Of a DNA stretch of 64,000 nucleotides, positions 35,499 to 46,129 are shown in pieces. The position numbers and the translations under genes are program-made. Source of the stretch: Hygrophila difformis (Eukaryota > Streptophyta > Magnoliopsida > Lamiales > Acanthaceae). Numbering within the stretch: position 1 is the stretch's first letter; each line of letters begins with the position of its first letter. The stretch covers positions 20,400,068 to 20,464,067 of the forward strand of contig JAOANR010000014.1 in the NCBI GenBank assembly GCA_030278955.1. The letters are read 5' to 3'. Under the pieces are notes generated by a model. It ran no database searches. It saw only the letters and a program-made list of their open reading frames with translations, and was not told where the DNA came from.

Positions 35499-36359
35499 TT
35501 GAATAATGATGTTGATGTGATACATAGTATCAAAAGTGACAAAACTGAGCCCTGCGGGGACTTGACTCTTGAAGAGCAAAATCATCAAAATGATGAAATA
35601 TCTATAAACTTTGTCACAAATAGAAATGTTTGGAATCGAGAAGAAACATCTATTGATATTGCATTTTCATATAATGTAGCACTTGAGATTATGAATGATG
35701 ATGAGGATTTTGAACCAAATTCGGCTGATGAATGTCGGAAAAGGCATGATTGGCTCAAATGGAAATATGCAATCCAATTAGAATTGGATTCCCTGGCTAA
35801 AAGAAATGTGTTTGGACAGATTATCAAAACACCTGAAAATATAAAGCCAGTTGGATATAGATGGGTTTTTGTACGAAAAAGAAACAATGAAAACGAAGTT
35901 GTGAGATACAAAGCGAGATTAGTCGCCCAAGGGTTCTCACAGAGACCGGGTTTTGACTATGATGAAACTTATTCCCCAGTAATGGATGGAATTACATTCG
36001 GATATCTTATATGTTTAGCAGTACATGAAAAACTTGAAATACGACTCACAGACGTCGTTACTGCTTATTTATATGGAACATTAGATACTGATATCTATAT
36101 GAAAGTTCCAGAAAGGTTCAAAATGCCACAGGCATATAAAGAAAATCCAAAACATATGTATTCCATCAAATTACAAAGATCCCTATATGGGCTTAAACAA
36201 TCTGGGAGAATGTGGTATAACTGCTTAAGCGAATGCTTACTTCAAAAGGGTTACAAAAATGATCCAATATGTCCATGCATTTTTATAAAGAAAAATGGGT
36301 CAAGATTTGTTATCATTGCAGTATATGTTGATGATATTAATCTAGTTGGATCCCCCTGA
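35499..36359 (+). CDS. Copia reverse transcriptase, N-terminal and palm region
   Basis: 286 codons with WVFVRKRNNENEVVRYKARL, VAQGFSQRPGFDYDETYSPV, RSLYGLKQSGRMWY and the catalytic YVDDINLVG near the end. It copies element RNA to DNA. The frame ends at a run of five C (36350-36354); one extra base there throws the reading into a stop, while the next frame continues with PEEIQ. It is otherwise well preserved, so the break may be recent. Remnant of a polyprotein rather than a host gene. Confidence 0.88.
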   Translation: MNNDVDVIHSIKSDKTEPCGDLTLEEQNHQNDEISINFVTNRNVWNREETSIDIAFSYNVALEIMNDDEDFEPNSADECRKRHDWLKWKYAIQLELDSLAKRNVFGQIIKTPENIKPVGYRWVFVRKRNNENEVVRYKARLVAQGFSQRPGFDYDETYSPVMDGITFGYLICLAVHEKLEIRLTDVVTAYLYGTLDTDIYMKVPERFKMPQAYKENPKHMYSIKLQRSLYGLKQSGRMWYNCLSECLLQKGYKNDPICPCIFIKKNGSRFVIIAVYVDDINLVGSP

Positions 36360-37329
36360 AGAGATTCAAATTGCTGTTGAATATCTCAAAAGAGAATTCG
36401 AAATCAAAGATTTCGGAAAAACAAGAAAGTGTCTTGGTTTACAAATTGAATATTTGGAGAATGGAATTCTTGTCCATCAAAAGACCTATACCCAAAAGGT
36501 CTTAAAACGATTTTATATGGACAAAGCACATCCATTAAGTAATCCAATGGTTGTAAGGTCACTTGATCCTAAAAGAGATCCATTTAGACCAAAAGAGGAG
36601 AATGAAGAAATACTTGGGCCACATGTCCCATACTTAAGTGCCATTGGAGCACTAATGTATATCGCAAACTGCACTAGACCAGATATATCATTTGCAGTAA
36701 ATTTATTAGCGAGATTTAGTTCATCTCCCACTGAACGACATTGGAAAGGAATAAAACATTTATTCCGCTATAATCAAGGGACGATTGACATGGGTCTATT
36801 TTATTCATACAATTCCCGGCATGAATTAATCGGCTATGCAGATGCTGGATACTTATCAGATCCACATAAAGCTAAGTCACAGACTGGCTATTTAATTACA
36901 TGTGGTGGTACTGCAATATCGTGGAGATCCACAAAACAAACATTGACAGCCACCTCATCAAATCATGCTGAAATCATAGCAATGCATGAAGCTAGTCGAG
37001 AGTGTGTTTGGATTAGATCCATGACTAACTATATAGAAACGAATTGTGGTTTATCATCCGAAAATAATAACCCTCCAATTATTCTATATGAAGATAACGC
37101 GGCTTGTATAGCGCAATTGAAAGGGGGTTATATAAAAGGACATAGAACAAAACATATTTCACCCAAATTATTTTTTACTCATGATTTGCAGAAAAATGGT
37201 GAAATTGATGTGCAACAAATCCGTTCAGCTGATAATCTTGCAGATTTGTTTACCAAGGCACTACCGACAGCAACATTCGAGAAGTTGGTGAAAAGTATCG
37301 GGATGCGCCAACTAAAGAATCTCAACTGA
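36346..37329 (+). CDS. Copia reverse transcriptase C-terminus and RNase H
   Basis: 327 codons; the true continuation begins at PEEIQIAVEYLKREFEIKDF. RT connection motifs (CLGLQIEYLENGILVHQ, YLSAIGALMYIANCTRPDI) precede RNase H, with acidic residues in YADAGYLSD, SSNHAEIIAMHEAS and LYEDNAACIAQ. It ends NLADLFTKALP...MRQLKNLN. All catalytic acids are present. The upstream neighbour is split off by the one-base shift near 36352. Confidence 0.88.
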   Translation: MDPPEEIQIAVEYLKREFEIKDFGKTRKCLGLQIEYLENGILVHQKTYTQKVLKRFYMDKAHPLSNPMVVRSLDPKRDPFRPKEENEEILGPHVPYLSAIGALMYIANCTRPDISFAVNLLARFSSSPTERHWKGIKHLFRYNQGTIDMGLFYSYNSRHELIGYADAGYLSDPHKAKSQTGYLITCGGTAISWRSTKQTLTATSSNHAEIIAMHEASRECVWIRSMTNYIETNCGLSSENNNPPIILYEDNAACIAQLKGGYIKGHRTKHISPKLFFTHDLQKNGEIDVQQIRSADNLADLFTKALPTATFEKLVKSIGMRQLKNLN

Positions 37330-37454
37330 TGTTTGGATTAGAGGGATAAGTAAACATACAAGAATCATGTACTCTTTTTCCTATCTTGGATTTTTTCCCA
37401 TAGGATTTTTTCCAAGTAAGGTTTTAACGAGACATATTCTTTGTATTAAAGACA

Positions 37455-37466
37455 TCCAAGAGGGAG
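37455..37466 (+). promoter_or_regulatory. Copia polypurine tract
   Basis: CCAAGAGGGAG directly before the TGTTAAG start of the 3' LTR. Confidence 0.75.
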
Positions 37467-37827
37467 TGTTAAGACACATGCATGCATCTACACGTTTGTA
37501 TGTCTTAGCCCCTAAGTTTACTTGGAGGAAGAAAAGTTGATTTAGTATTCCCCTAAATTCTATCCTACTACTTGTTGATCAATCCTGTATTTAGTCCTAT
37601 AAATACCCCTTGTACTACACTTGAAAGGATATACAAAATTCACTCCATTTCTCACCTACGTTGCTCACTGTTCTATTTTCCTTTGCTCTTGTTCCTTGTT
37701 TCCTTTCATACAACAATAAACATATTATACTTATAATTATCAAAGCTAGTCCGTACACATACAATCCATATATATATGTCATAACCTTGCACTCACATAT
37801 ATACAAATATTATTAAATATCACAACA
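37467..37827 (+). repeat. Copia 3' LTR
   Basis: 361 bases, uninterrupted. It serves as the template that shows what the split 5' LTR looked like. TGTT...AACA termini; target duplication TTCCA follows. Confidence 0.95.
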
Positions 37828-37832
37828 TTCCA

Positions 37833-38237
37833 GACATTGTCATTTGATTTTGCGTGGTAATTTCTCATATCCATTATTCCATTCCATTCCTTTCATTTTA
37901 TTATTAAAAATAATAATGATTCAATTTCATTGTCTACTTTTTTTATAAATAGAATATAATATAAATGTTTTTGTGTTCTTCTCTCATGTCGAGCTCTCCG
38001 AAGATGACGCCTTAGCGTTGCCATTGACTTCTCATCTGTATCATAGTCCATGTCATTTTCCCCCAATCGACCACGACCACCTTGTGGCTTCAAGGAAGGA
38101 TCTTCTTTAAACTGGAGATACGAAATCAGCCTGATATCATTCACTATAATATATTAATATGAAACGAGATAATCCATGGCCATGGGAAAAAGCAACAAGA
38201 GCTTTTGCAAGACAACATGATAATAATTCCCTATCTG
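37833..38237. other. No recognised gene
   Basis: AT-rich. An 83-codon minus-strand frame (38144-37893) with an Arg-rich segment (LRRHLRRARHERR) has no family I can name. Confidence 0.3.
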
Positions 38238-38345
38238 CTCATTACATTCTGTCTTATTTACAAGACAACTTTCTACATATTGGAGAACTGTCTCAACTAA
38301 TTTTTCTTTCTCAACAAAGTGTGATCTTCATGCACATGTAACTAT
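38238..38345. repeat. Extra fragment of the segmental duplication
   Basis: Resembles 61180-61300 (ATTTACAAGACAACT, ATATTGGAGAACTGTCTCAACT, GTGTGATCTT-ATGCACATGTAAC) and part of 39520-39580, so a piece of the duplicated block occurs a third time here. Confidence 0.7.
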
Positions 38346-38521
38346 TCAAGTTAATTTAAAGTACCTTAATATAGCTGAGAATTTATATGTCAAACTAAAA
38401 TAATAAAAATACTAATTTTAGATTGAAGCAATAGAATAGAGGTGTTCTAATTTCATTTCAAACAAAATTAAAATTAATAATATAAGAGATATATACATAT
38501 ACTATATAAATATTTTTTTTA

Positions 38522-38568
38522 GGTGTGGGGCCAGGGCCTCACCTGGCCTACACTTAAGTCCGCCCCTG
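38522..38568 (-). mobile_element. hAT-like terminus, remnant
   Basis: The minus strand begins CAGGGGCGGACTTAAG and continues with GGCCAGGTGAGGCCC, a CAGGGGCGG terminus of hAT type. The partner end was not found. Confidence 0.35.
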
Positions 38569-38851
38569 GTGGCATGGTTGGGTGTTGGTGGTCATCTATC
38601 CTTACATAATTACATTGCATATACCAAACCAAAAACAAAACCAAAACGTATCCATCAGTGATCAGCCTATGGCTAGCGAGCTACATTTACCGCGTATCAA
38701 ACCACAATCCGCCAACACTAAACTTCCAATTCACAGTTTCCCACCATACCATTTCCAAATAAGGCCATTGGCTATCTATCTATCTATCTACCTCTCTCAC
38801 AAGAGGAATGAGCAGGTGGTACTTGGCATAAAACAGCTGGACTCACGGCAG

Positions 38852-39130
38852 CGTGGTTCGCCGTCTTGGCCGAGACGACCGAGATCTCGGTGAGAACGAT
38901 GCTTGGTTCAATTTTTAACTCAACTTCGTCGATATCGCCGATAAATCGCCCGATATCTCCCGGTATGCTGATATTTCGTCGGTATCGCCGATATTTCATT
39001 TAAATATTTTTTTGCTATAAAATGCAATGAGACGATATTTGTCTGATATGCCGCGACGATACATCGCGACCGATAGATGTGGAACTACCGCGACCGCGAC
39101 CGCGACCGATTCCCGCGATGACGAACCATG
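38852..39130. mobile_element. Small hAT-type element (MITE), 279 bp
   Basis: 8-bp target duplication CACGGCAG at 38844-38851 and 39131-39138. Imperfect terminal inverted repeats CGTGGTTCGCC and CATGGTTCGTC. The interior is rich in ATATCGCCGATA-type palindromes and GCGACC repeats. The matching site in the duplicate at 60.8 kb lacks it. Confidence 0.8.
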
Positions 39131-39251
39131 CACGGCAGACTTCATGGGAAAAAGCAAGAGGGCATCAATAAATGCAGCAGTCTTGAGCATACTTGTTAGA
39201 CATTAACAGCTAAATAGGAAAAGAGCAGCAGAATTTAGATTGATTTTCAAG

Positions 39252-39374
39252 TTACCGGAATAAATCCTTAAATATGAACATGTAGAAGGATGTTATTGCA
39301 ACCTTGCTCTTCAAATCAATAGATTTTACTTGAATTTTCCAAAGCAATGAACCCAGCAGGGCATGTTCGATAAC
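39252..39374 (-). pseudogene. Exon-like segment of an unrecognised gene, copy 1, terminal exon
   Basis: Acceptor TTTAG before GTTATCGAAC, then 40 codons (VIEHALLGSLLWKIQ... FKDLFR) to a stop. Copy 2 keeps the frame (60867-61031) with a 3-base deletion and several changes. Conservation of frame in both copies suggests real coding ancestry. I do not recognise the family. Confidence 0.4.
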
Positions 39375-39859
39375 CTAAATCATGAGCATACAAATTAAAA
39401 ATGAGTGGAATGGATACACGCTAGGTTTGTTACACACGAAAAGACTACTAGCCCCGGAAAACTACTTGGGATTATGAGTTTATGTCATGGGAGGTAAATG
39501 CTTGATACAAATTAAACTGTCTCATCTGTTTTTTCTTTCCCAACGGAGTGTGATCTTGATGCACATGTAACATCATATTCATTATCCATTTGGCAGTACA
39601 TTTATAAAGTTAGGAAAAATTTAACCTGTGTTATAAATCATTAATCTGAAAGAAAGGCTGCATATAGCTGGACTGAAGAAAGACTTGGTTCACTGTTGTC
39701 CACTTGCTCCAAATGACAGAAGAATTTGCTCCCTCTAACACATCCAAAAAACCCGAGTCACCAAACATTTAGTGGGAATTTGTAGTGAGAAGTTCCAAAA
39801 TTGCGTATGAACTAATGCCAGAGTAATATTGGAAGAGAACTCATAACAGAGTAACAGAC

Positions 39860-39934
39860 CTTCTCTTTGTCCAGTTGGAACATTAAAGGATTGGATATAT
39901 ACCAAATATTGTCCCCAACAATGTCAGGTATATC
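39860..39934 (-). pseudogene. Exon-like segment of an unrecognised gene, copy 1, 75-bp exon
   Basis: Bounded by acceptor TTTCAG and donor GTCTGT: 25 codons reading DIPDIVGDNIWYISNPLMFQ and onward. The duplicate 61551-61625 has the same length, sites and frame with a few substitutions. The family is unknown to me; neighbouring exons are uncertain, so gene or pseudogene status is open. Confidence 0.45.
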
Positions 39935-40559
39935 CTGAAAAAAAAATTATTGCTGGTCCAAGGAAACAATTTTTCTAAAGCTGTACAAAAATTAAATGAA
40001 AGCACAATCCAGGAAACTAATTTCCGCTGTTTTTCTTTTGTTTTCTTTTATCATTTTCAATTTTTTTTTTTTACTGTTTTTGTCTCAAGATATTTTACAT
40101 GACTGATGGGGAGAAACTGAGCTAGGGTACACATGCTAATTGTCCATATATACAAGCAATGCTAGTTTAAGGTGTACTTAATTATTTACCATCTAATAAG
40201 TTTCAACAAACCTATACAAACTACTCGGTATCATTGTAAATGGCAAATTGGCAATCCAATACCAAGCATACAAAGAGCACACAATACTTATTTGTTACTA
40301 ACGATACGTTATACACACGTAATGATTTCGACATTTGGTTCTTTTACGGGTAAAAGAAAATATTGGAATATGATATGGTTTTTCAAACAACCATTAGTGA
40401 GTCTGGTTCCCTCACTCTCCCAAATCTTGGATCCTTAAAATCCTTTAAATCTTGGTTCCCTCATTTTCCTATTGACAATATACTCTTGAATGTTTGTCTT
40501 TTAGTTGGAGAATTCATATGATTCGTGTTATAAGCAGAAACTAAACAAGGGGTTTTATA

Positions 40560-40652
40560 ATGCCTGACGAAGCATCAAACGGCAACAATAATGTCACTGA
40601 AAAGCCGCCTCCTGAGGAGCATTCACCATTGAGGACAGTGATGTTTTTTAAG
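40560..40652 (+). other. Possible first exon, 31 codons
   Basis: ATG opens MPDEASNGNNNVTEKPPPEE and ends PLRTVMFFK at a donor-like AAG|GTATAT in phase 0. It lies exactly where the segmental duplication loses similarity. No further exon was found downstream, so this is a low-confidence suggestion. Confidence 0.25.
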
Positions 40653-40845
40653 GTATATATAGGGTGATTCTCAATTTTGTTCCAAACAAGTAAACAACAC
40701 TGATTTTCTTCTATTTCCTTAGAACAAATACTACTTGGTTTTCTGTTCAGTATAAATATATGGATTATCCAGGTCCTTATAGTCGGTACACGAATCAATA
40801 GATGGTATATGAAAATTATGAAATTTTGATAGTCAAATAAAAATT

Positions 40846-40925
40846 AGGGGCCGGGTGGGGAATAGAATCTCCAATTTATAGATTGAGAGTCGGGGGATTT
40901 GACCATTAGAATAAGTCCTCATATG
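40846..40925 (-). mobile_element. Degenerate SINE fragment
   Basis: GGGCCGGGTGGGGAATAGAATC... GACCATTAGAATAAGTCC resembles the tRNA-like head of the SINE at 16858-17028 on the same strand, with a mutated B box. Confidence 0.55.
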
Positions 40926-41362
40926 TATACACAAAACATTTTCGAACACAGCGGATCTGCTGAGGAAATTTCAAAGTGCTTACCATGGCTTCCGGTGGTA
41001 ACTTTTCATCCGACATTTCACATATATCTACTTGTAGAACAGTTACGTTTTTCCACAAATTTGGCTTCGATTTGAATGACATTTAATGTATGGAAAATTT
41101 TAAAGTTTGAACAGAGATGAGAATGGAGAAGCGATGGAAGAATGTGAATTTGACATGAGATTTAGGGTTTAAATATGGTGTGTATTTAGCATTTTGGTGG
41201 TGTGAGTTTAGAAAAGTGGAGATTTAGGGTTCAACATTTTGTTTATTTTGATTATTTTTTCTTTTACATAAGGGTGATTTAGGAAGACAAAAATGAAATG
41301 GTATGTGTTTAGCAAAGAGTAGTGAGTAGTGTGTACATAGGCACGGTCATTTTAATATTAAA

Positions 41363-41432
41363 CTAAAAAAGAAATAGAAAAAATTTTAAATGAAAGAGCC
41401 TCAAACAAATTGGAAAAATTCCACTATCTATC
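41363..41432. repeat. Direct repeat flanking a 9 kb insertion-rich block, left copy
   Basis: AAACTAAAAAAGAAATAG... GAGCCTCAAACAAATTGGAA, matched by 50408-50468 near the NLR 3' end. Confidence 0.7.
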
Positions 41433-41441
41433 TATTATCTA

Positions 41442-42857
41442 TCTATATATATAGGAGTATAATATATAAAAGCAATATCCCTTATGAACAGTAACCTACT
41501 CTTATGAACAGTAACATATCAATTATATCTCACAAAAATCCCCTTATGAACAGTAACGTACATATTTCCTCAGCATTCACTTTCTGCACGCAATCCAATG
41601 CACATTTCTAATGATCAATAACTCATCAATAACTCAAAATGTGTACAAGAAAAAATCTTAAAAGTTTGATATTTTAAAACTTCATGATGAGACGAATCTA
41701 AAGAGATCTCACTTGACTATATTTTTTCTTATATAGATATTGTATAAGCATTAGTCAAAAGTTAATAATAAATAGTACCAAAAGTCAATTCATTTTCACT
41801 GTAAAATGAAAGAATTATAAACAAAAAAGGCATAGTGAACTTTCAAAATATAGGAGAACCAATTTGAGCGAAATTCATGTTAGATAATTTAATTTCATTA
41901 GTTATTATAAATAATGAATATTATCAAATAAAAGATGTAACAAAATCTTTATGGGTCGATAGTTGAATAATAAACAGTAGTAAAATCAATCCCCTTTCAC
42001 TATAAAAATGAAGGAATTATTAAAAAAAAAAAAACATAATGCACTTTCAAAATATAGGAGAACCAAATTTGAGCGAAATTCACATTAGATAATTTAATTT
42101 TATTAATTATTATAGATAAAGAATACTACCAAATAAAGGATATAACAAAAACGTTATGGGTTGATATTATATATATATTCTTTAAATATAATTTTAATAT
42201 TTGTTATTATTCTTAACCAATACTTTATTAATTGAAACTATAGTTAAAGAAGTATATTGTAAATTATTAATAAGTACTTTACAGATTGATATTATATTCA
42301 TTAACGAATAACAAATATTTGTATTAGATAAATTAACTAAATTAGATAAATTGCAATATGACAATAAGTTGATGAAACTATAGTAATTTTAATTTTTCAA
42401 TTAATTCATTTACAAGAATATTTCTTATATTTTCTAATTTAATTCAGAAATATCTACATATTTATGAAATTTCTAATATCTCAACACTTAAGGGTGTGAA
42501 TCAATATCAATAATCAATTATCGAGTACAATACGATTCATATACTTTCTTTGTCAATTATGACATTAGAGTCGTGAGTAGAGAAATTTTTATCTTTGCTT
42601 TTTCATTTTTTTTATCCTTTCAACTATTATTTGTAGTATAAGTATTTTTTAAGATACTAAATTTTAATAATATTGGTAATGACATATGTTGGTCAATTTC
42701 TATGCAATGTACAGATGTACTTATGTAATGCTTAAAATAATTTAAGAAGGTTGGGAATATAATTGAGATAATAAAATTGAACAATTTTATTTGTTAAATT
42801 GGATAATTTTATTCATACTGTTCATAATTTCCGCCCATTGGGCGGGAGATATACTAG
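41442..42857 (+). mobile_element. Non-autonomous Helitron
   Basis: The 5' end is TCTATATATATAGG after an A (exact TC is ambiguous within a TCTA run). The 3' end is a hairpin CCGCCCATTGGGCGG, then GAGATATA and CTAG, followed by T. These are the hallmarks of Helitron ends, with insertion between A and T and no target duplication. It carries TTATGAACAGTAA repeats near the 5' end. No Rep/helicase gene is visible. Confidence 0.7.
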
Positions 42858-43331
42858 TTATAATAAAAAAGTGCTTACCCTTATAAAGAGTAAAATAGCT
42901 TATGAACAGTATTTCACTCACAAAGAATAGCTTATGAACAGTAAAATATAGCTTATATGGCTCGGCTTGGAAACACAACTCATTTTATTTTATAAAGTGC
43001 CAACTTTTCAAATTTCAAATTACTTACTGGAAATGCTTAGAAAGAGAGAGTGAGAGAAATTGATGACAGGAAAGAAGTTGATTCTGGAAACACACCTCAA
43101 TTCAAAATTCACAAAATGCCAAAAAATTTCAGAATTCAAATTTTTTCCTCGAAATGCTTAGAGAATGTAGAGATATCATGGAGATTTGGCAAGAAGCGAT
43201 TTTTTCTCTAGAAGCGATTTCTTCCAAAAGAGCGATTTCTTCCGAAAGAGCGATTTCACTCACGCACTTGCTCGTCGGACAGCCAGCGGCGCCGCCCTCC
43301 TCTCTGCCTCTAATCTTACCCGCGCTCCACC
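42858..43331. other. Spacer with further TGAACAGTA motifs
   Basis: Two more TTATGAACAGTA motifs lie outside the Helitron end (42898, 42931). The rest has ATTTCAAATT repeats and a GC-rich patch near 43280-43335, and no gene is recognised. Confidence 0.4.
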
Positions 43332-43339
43332 GTTCTCTG

Positions 43340-43928
43340 TAGGGCTGGGGAAAAATACCGAATATACCGCATACCGCACATATCGTGCCGAAAAAATACC
43401 GAGAATACCGAAATTTTTGGTATACCGTAATTTTCGGTACGGTTGATACCGTACCGTAAGATTTCGGTACGGTAACGGTACAAATTTTTTGATACCGCGG
43501 TATATCGTTACCGTACCGAACTTCGGTATATACCACGGTATCGGTATATCGGTATGTACCGATTCTTCGGTATATCGGTATATACCGCAATACCGATATG
43601 CTGGTATATAGAGAATGTTCGGTATGTCGGTATATACCGCAATACCGGTATGTGGGTATGTAGCGAATGTTCGGTATGTCGGTATATACTGTGATACCGG
43701 TATTCCGGTATGTACCGAAGGTTCGGTATATCGGTATATACCGAACATACCGAAATGTCGGTATGGCAACGGTATGGAAATATTTAATACCGAAAATTTC
43801 GGTATACCGAAGATCGGTATACCGAAAGGTGCGGTACGGCAACGGTATGAAAATTTCCATACCGTAAGGTTCGGTACGGTATACGGTACGGCGAAATTTT
43901 TTCGGTATACCGTACCCACCCACCCCTA
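43340..43928. mobile_element. hAT-type non-autonomous element filled with CGGTATACCG-type repeats
   Basis: 8-bp target duplication GTTCTCTG at 43332-43339 and 43929-43936. Termini TAGGGCTGGGG and (reverse complement) TAGGGGTGGGTGGG. The interior is dozens of ACCG/CGGT motifs such as GGTATACCG, GGTACGG and CGGTATATCGG in both directions. Long open frames across it are only translations of the repeat. Confidence 0.85.
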
Positions 43929-43936
43929 GTTCTCTG

Positions 43937-45113
43937 CTTCAAATTTCAAATTTCAAATTTCTTCAATGCTTAGAATGAGAAAATGAACAGAGATTCTGGA
44001 CAGATTTGGACCACGCGGGTGCCACTCTCTATCTCTTTCGCACTCTCATCTCTTTGTTACTCTCTCTTGCACTCACCCCTTTCCTAGCAATTGTTGTTTT
44101 CAGAGTCATAACTGAAGATGCAATTGTCATATTGTAGAGGCTTCCTCTTTGGTTAAACTATGTCCCAGTATCAATATCAGAACTGACAAAGGAGCCTTCA
44201 AGGTAAGAATTGAAAATAAAAAAACTTATGATGTTCATAAGGATTTCATTGTAGCTAAAATCAGCAATTCTTTTTATAGTATAAATATAGATTTTCTCTT
44301 TCTAATGGTTGTTGTTGATACCAGAATGGAGAGTTTGTCCCTGATATTTGTATATTTATGATATTTGATGACTGCTTTGTATAATAAGTATACTCTGTGT
44401 TTGTACATATTTGAAACTTGCATTTAGCAGAATTTTTTGTTTTCTAAATTTATATTGTGCCTATTAAATGTTCGATAAAATGTCCCATTGAGTATGATGT
44501 TTACTTCAACCATCCATCTGTCACACTTAACAATTGTTCACATAATATATGTGAATTTCTAAAGCTACTCAGCCTCATGACATTTATGCATGATTAAAAA
44601 GAACACATGGTTATGCAGAGAAATGGAGGAACACTAAAAGAAGATGTCATCATTAACTTTCAGATTGTGTATCTTGGTCTGTTGGCTACTGGCATGACAG
44701 GTTTTTATATTTTGATTTTATTAATTAATTAATTTATTGTATATTAAAGTTAGTTCTGCGGACTGAGAAGTGGAAAGATATATCATTATACATGAGTGCT
44801 AATGCTAGGAATCTAAAAACATAGTCTTGGATTTTAAGTTGCAAGGTAATCAATTTCAACCAAATTTTGGTGCTTAACACGGTAACACCAATGACAATTG
44901 GTTTAATGGATGTAAAAATCATTGAAGATTTGACCGCATTTTGGGTTGGCTGGATACATGTCGTATTTGTTGCTCTACAAACATAATATTTTGGACATGA
45001 TATCTGGAAATCATGTTTCATTTGAAGCCTGTTTTGGGGAGCTTTAATTTCTTACTGAATTTTCATTTACATATATTTGATCTTTATTCTTTTTCTTTGC
45101 ATCTTTTATTTAG
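43937..45113. other. Intergenic or intron-like DNA
   Basis: Short splice-like pieces, such as CCTTCAAG|GTAAG near 44200, hint at gene ancestry leading into the TOR fragment, but I cannot assign exons. Confidence 0.3.
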
Positions 45114-45338
45114 GCGGCAGTTCGAATACTAACTTATGCTCAACAACATCTGTGTGCTAAACTGAATGATGTAAGTGTCAGTTTGCTTCCAAAATCTATT
45201 GACCTTTTTGTGCTATTAATACAAAGCTTGCTGTTTTTTCAAGGTATGAGAAACTTAAGCGATGGGATGATCTCAGAGCTTACATTTTCAAAACCTTTCA
45301 AGCAACACCACCATCTTCGGTTCTAGATGCAACCATAG
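45114..45338 (+). pseudogene. TOR kinase FAT-domain gene fragment (two exon remnants)
   Basis: Exon remnant 45114-45170, after acceptor TTTAG and before GTAAGT, reads AAVRILTYAQQHLCAKLND. Exon remnant 45244-45338, after TTTCAAG and before GTATAT, reads YEKLKRWDDLRAYIFKTF and ends VLDATIG. These align with the TOR FAT segment in which AA(G/V)-L-YA--H is followed by WYEKL--W-DAL-AY and L--GRMRCL. Two residues are lost at the WDD step, and the following exon (from about 45611) is degenerate with stops. TOR is a large single-copy growth-control kinase; this is a dispersed, dead piece with introns, so it was captured as genomic DNA, not by retroposition. Confidence 0.6.
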
Positions 45339-46129
45339 GTATATTTTATTATTCACATGGATGAAGAATAATTTTTTCTAATTCCAATAGCACTATATAT
45401 GAGAATTTTTAGTACCATGGTTCTATATGAAAGAGGAATCGCATATAAATGTATGGAACAGTAAATTTGCTATTATACTGTGATGATATATGTAGCATGT
45501 ATATTGTTTTGAATCCATCTAGAAGCAAATCTATAATAACCAAATTTTCTGTTTATTGTATCAATAGATGTGTTTAATCTCTTTAAAAACTTTCTAATTT
45601 TCAATTTCAGGACCTCCTTGCTGCATGGCTTCAGCTCAGTAACCGAATTACTCAATTTAGTGATTTTGACAACATATGTGCACTTCTCAATAGGTTTTAT
45701 CTCTATTTTAAAATTAATTCATACATTCTATAAAATATTTTAGGATATATGTTTCTACTTGAATGCATCCTGTTTTATCTATAAATATTTATGACTTCAT
45801 GACTGCCTTGACGATACCAGCTTTTCCCTTGAACTAACTAAGTACATTATAAATAACTGGAGCTATATGATTTGCATGATTATGTATCTATATGTAGCCC
45901 TCAATTTTGAAGCTCTCCCCATAAGAGTGAAAAATTCAAGGAATTTAGCATGATGTTTATAGAATTCCTTTGTTTGTTTTTGCTTCAATTGAATTTCTTC
46001 CAATAAAGCTCACAACAACTCAACTATATCAAATTGAACTGACTGCCATCGAGACAATCTAGGCATGCTCCAACAACCTCAAACAAGCTCTTTTGTTGTC
46101 CGAAGTACCTAAAATGTGTACATGGTTAC
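45339..46129. other. Intron-like and intergenic DNA
   Basis: Includes the decayed third TOR-like piece near 45611-45690 (LAAWLQLSN, DNIC). Nothing else is recognised. Confidence 0.35.

Larger units (their letters stand above)
17106..37827 (+). mobile_element. Ty1/Copia retrotransposon with a nested 15.5 kb chromovirus array
   Basis: Target duplication TTCCA at 17101-17105 and 37828-37832. The 5' LTR is split (17106-17257 and 32732-32942) and the 3' LTR is 37467-37827; LTR ends are TGTTAAG...AACA. Removing the nested array leaves an element of about 5.25 kb with gag, integrase, reverse transcriptase and RNase H in Copia order on the plus strand. Gag and integrase are broken; the reverse transcriptase and RNase H are almost intact. 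The orderly nest shows the Copia insertion came first. Confidence 0.93.
38590..40556. repeat. Segmental duplication, copy 1
   Basis: Colinear with 60543-62249: the same order of TCCATCAGTGATCAGCC, AAGAGGGCATCAATAAATGC, the two exon-like segments and CAGAAACTAAACAAGGGG, with small indels. It carries one insertion (38852-39130) that copy 2 lacks. Similarity ends at CAAGGGG on the right side in both. Confidence 0.88.

Noticed and set aside
43129..43929. Long minus-strand frames (264 and 219 codons) rich in Tyr, Arg and Pro
   Set aside because: They run through the palindromic interior of the hAT element, and every frame is open because of the repeat.
44149..44361. 70-codon plus frame upstream of the TOR fragment
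   Set aside because: No TOR or other domain; it crosses a donor-like GTAAG and is probably chance.
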